Shown one piece after another: positions 63,936 through 64,000 of a stretch of DNA of 64,000 nucleotides (its first letter is position 1; each line of letters starts with the position of its first letter). Location: assembly GCA_024226735.1 (NCBI GenBank), contig JAAELL010000310.1, forward strand, positions 1-64,000, given 5' to 3'. The DNA is from a bacterium. GTDB lineage: Bacteria > Planctomycetota > UBA1135 > GCA-002686595. The notes beneath the pieces were generated by a model, which saw nothing but the letters and a program-made list of their open reading frames with translations, had not been told where the DNA came from and ran no database searches. The position numbers and the translations under genes were made by a program.

Positions 63936-64000
63936 TGGCTTCGATCGTCTCCACGGGCGAGCTGCTCGCGGGCGCGGCCGAGATCGGCCGGCGTGTTCAC
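63932..64000 (-). CDS. C-terminal end of a gene cut by the window edge
   Basis: Twenty-two codons ending VNTPADLGRAREQLARGDDRSQ at TGA 63934-63932, overlapping the next start by 4 bp. NTPADL near a C-terminus is typical of MobA-like and related nucleotidyltransferases (usually NTPEDL), but this is too short for a firm call. The overlap argues that it is a real, coupled gene. Confidence 0.45.
   Translation of the reverse strand: MNTPADLGRAREQLARGDDRSQ

Overview
The window looks like chromosomal DNA of a very GC-rich member of the Planctomycetota, probably a deep-branching marine lineage. The assignment rests on gene content, because no rRNA is present. The pointers are a DUF1800/DUF1501 pair, an SASA-type acetylesterase, many secreted proteins with carboxypeptidase-regulatory-like beta domains, an ECF sigma factor fused to a secreted-type module, System II cytochrome c maturation, and a C-terminal surface domain carried by two unrelated proteins. 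Coding density is high. Many neighbours overlap by 4 bp (ATGA/GTGA), and several genes start at GTG or TTG behind a clear GGAG-type ribosome binding site.

Layout. 0-6.3 kb: the end of a PKD-repeat surface protein, a GH18-like secreted protein and an acetylesterase. 6.4-11.4 kb: a four-gene operon with a beta-domain membrane protein, DUF1800, Tat-exported DUF1501 and a lipoprotein, followed 3 bp later by a palindromic element with perfect 40-bp inverted ends. 11.7-17.3 kb: a large Asp-box propeller protein and a five-heme cytochrome. 17.3-19.6 kb: a decay zone with an ECF sigma remnant, a frameshifted hypothetical gene, a multiply frameshifted secreted propeller-like gene and one intact small conserved gene. 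19.6-29.5 kb: two tandem paralogous secreted beta-domain proteins, a helical-repeat protein, a class A beta-lactamase-like hydrolase and a DUF1579-like secreted protein. 29.5-37 kb: dnaK, the ECF sigma-membrane-beta-domain fusion, a broken ClpN-like gene and an NtrC-type two-component pair. 37-45 kb: a TsaC/LMW-phosphatase fusion, a phytanoyl-CoA dioxygenase-like gene, two DUF2807 lipoproteins, a membrane spermidine-synthase-like protein, a PTS IIA protein and NhaA. 45.4-53.4 kb: a type II secretion operon (gspDEFG plus three further pseudopilins). 53.5-57 kb: a WaaP-like kinase, a transposase remnant and a secreted protein of unknown function. 57-64 kb: a probable leftward operon of prenyl synthase, ResB, ResC, FolD and rhomboid.

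How the genes fit together. Much of the window concerns the cell envelope: secreted repeat proteins, Tat and lipoprotein substrates, a secretion machine, cytochrome c assembly and a multiheme cytochrome that would depend on it. The most unusual points are the shared C-terminal domain of the PKD protein and the cytochrome, the sigma factor that appears to be its own membrane sensor, the palindromic element at 11.4 kb, and the cluster of decaying genes at 17.3-19.6 kb. No tRNA, rRNA, CRISPR array, prophage or intact insertion sequence was recognised.
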